DNA from: Verrucomicrobiota bacterium
GTDB taxonomy: Bacteria; Verrucomicrobiota; Verrucomicrobiia; Opitutales; Opitutaceae
Length of the DNA: 64,000 nt
Direction of reading: 5' to 3'
Assembly: GCA_016721945.1 (NCBI GenBank)
Contig: JADKHC010000008.1
Span: forward strand, 123,870 to 187,869
Shown: positions 63,930 through 64,000 of the stretch, one piece after another
Layout of the letters: each line of letters opens with the position of its first letter
Position numbering within the stretch: the first letter of the stretch is position 1
Program-made: the position numbers and the translations under genes
Notes under the pieces: model-generated
The model's input: only the letters and a program-made list of their open reading frames with translations
Databases searched by the model: none
Told to the model about the DNA's origin: nothing

Positions 63930-64000
63930 AGTATGATATATAACTATACAGTCGCAAGAATCTGTTCTCCCGCGAAGCGATCAGTCTTCATGGTGGGGCG

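Overview
The window reads as a GC-rich chromosome segment of a flagellated Gram-negative bacterium, most likely a member of the Verrucomicrobiota close to Opitutaceae. This is inferred from gene content: Kdo/LPS synthesis, outer-membrane-type lipoproteins, a compact flgBC-fliEFGHIJK-flgDE-fliLMNOPQR operon, a KamA-type lysine 2,3-aminomutase, two GH94 phosphorylases, and many short palindromic repeats between genes. No 16S or other decisive marker is present.

Layout. 1-7 kb: partial membrane sensor kinase, kamA, carA, a lipoprotein hydrolase, kdsB and an HPr-like protein. 7-15 kb: full-length purL carrying two in-frame palindromic inserts, then an AAA ATPase plus TOPRIM-like pair (a possible defence module), an antitoxin remnant, and a papain-fold lipoprotein. 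15.1-30.7 kb: a CheY-like regulator convergent with an 18-gene minus-strand flagellar operon (flgB at its 5' end, fliR last) headed by a sigma54-type promoter. 30.9-36.3 kb: divergent cheR-cheB, a histidine-kinase-like protein without its phospho-acceptor His, and a receiver/HD-GYP protein with an incomplete metal site. 36.4-39.8 kb: an AT-richer patch with two unknown genes. 39.8-47.2 kb: cheD, membrane proteins, holA, an LTA-synthase-like phosphotransferase and small envelope proteins. 47.5-55.8 kb: sugar utilisation (sialate O-acetylesterase family, DUF4380 family, two GH94 phosphorylases, two clear terminators). 55.9-63.9 kb: MATE transporter, GH3-family protein, alpha/beta hydrolase, RluA-type pseudouridine synthase and a secreted ankyrin protein, all frameshifted.

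Two themes cut across the window. First, there are several families of palindromic repeats. One occurs in-frame in purL and also in an intergenic region, others sit between genes of the flagellar operon, and a composite repeat family (three copies) supplies the stop codons of two genes. Second, many genes carry single-base indels at short homopolymers (fliI, flgE, probably the fliO-fliP junction, and everything after 55.9 kb). Conserved protein motifs continue undamaged in the shifted frame, so sequencing or assembly error is a more economical explanation than gene decay for most of them, though this cannot be settled from the sequence alone.
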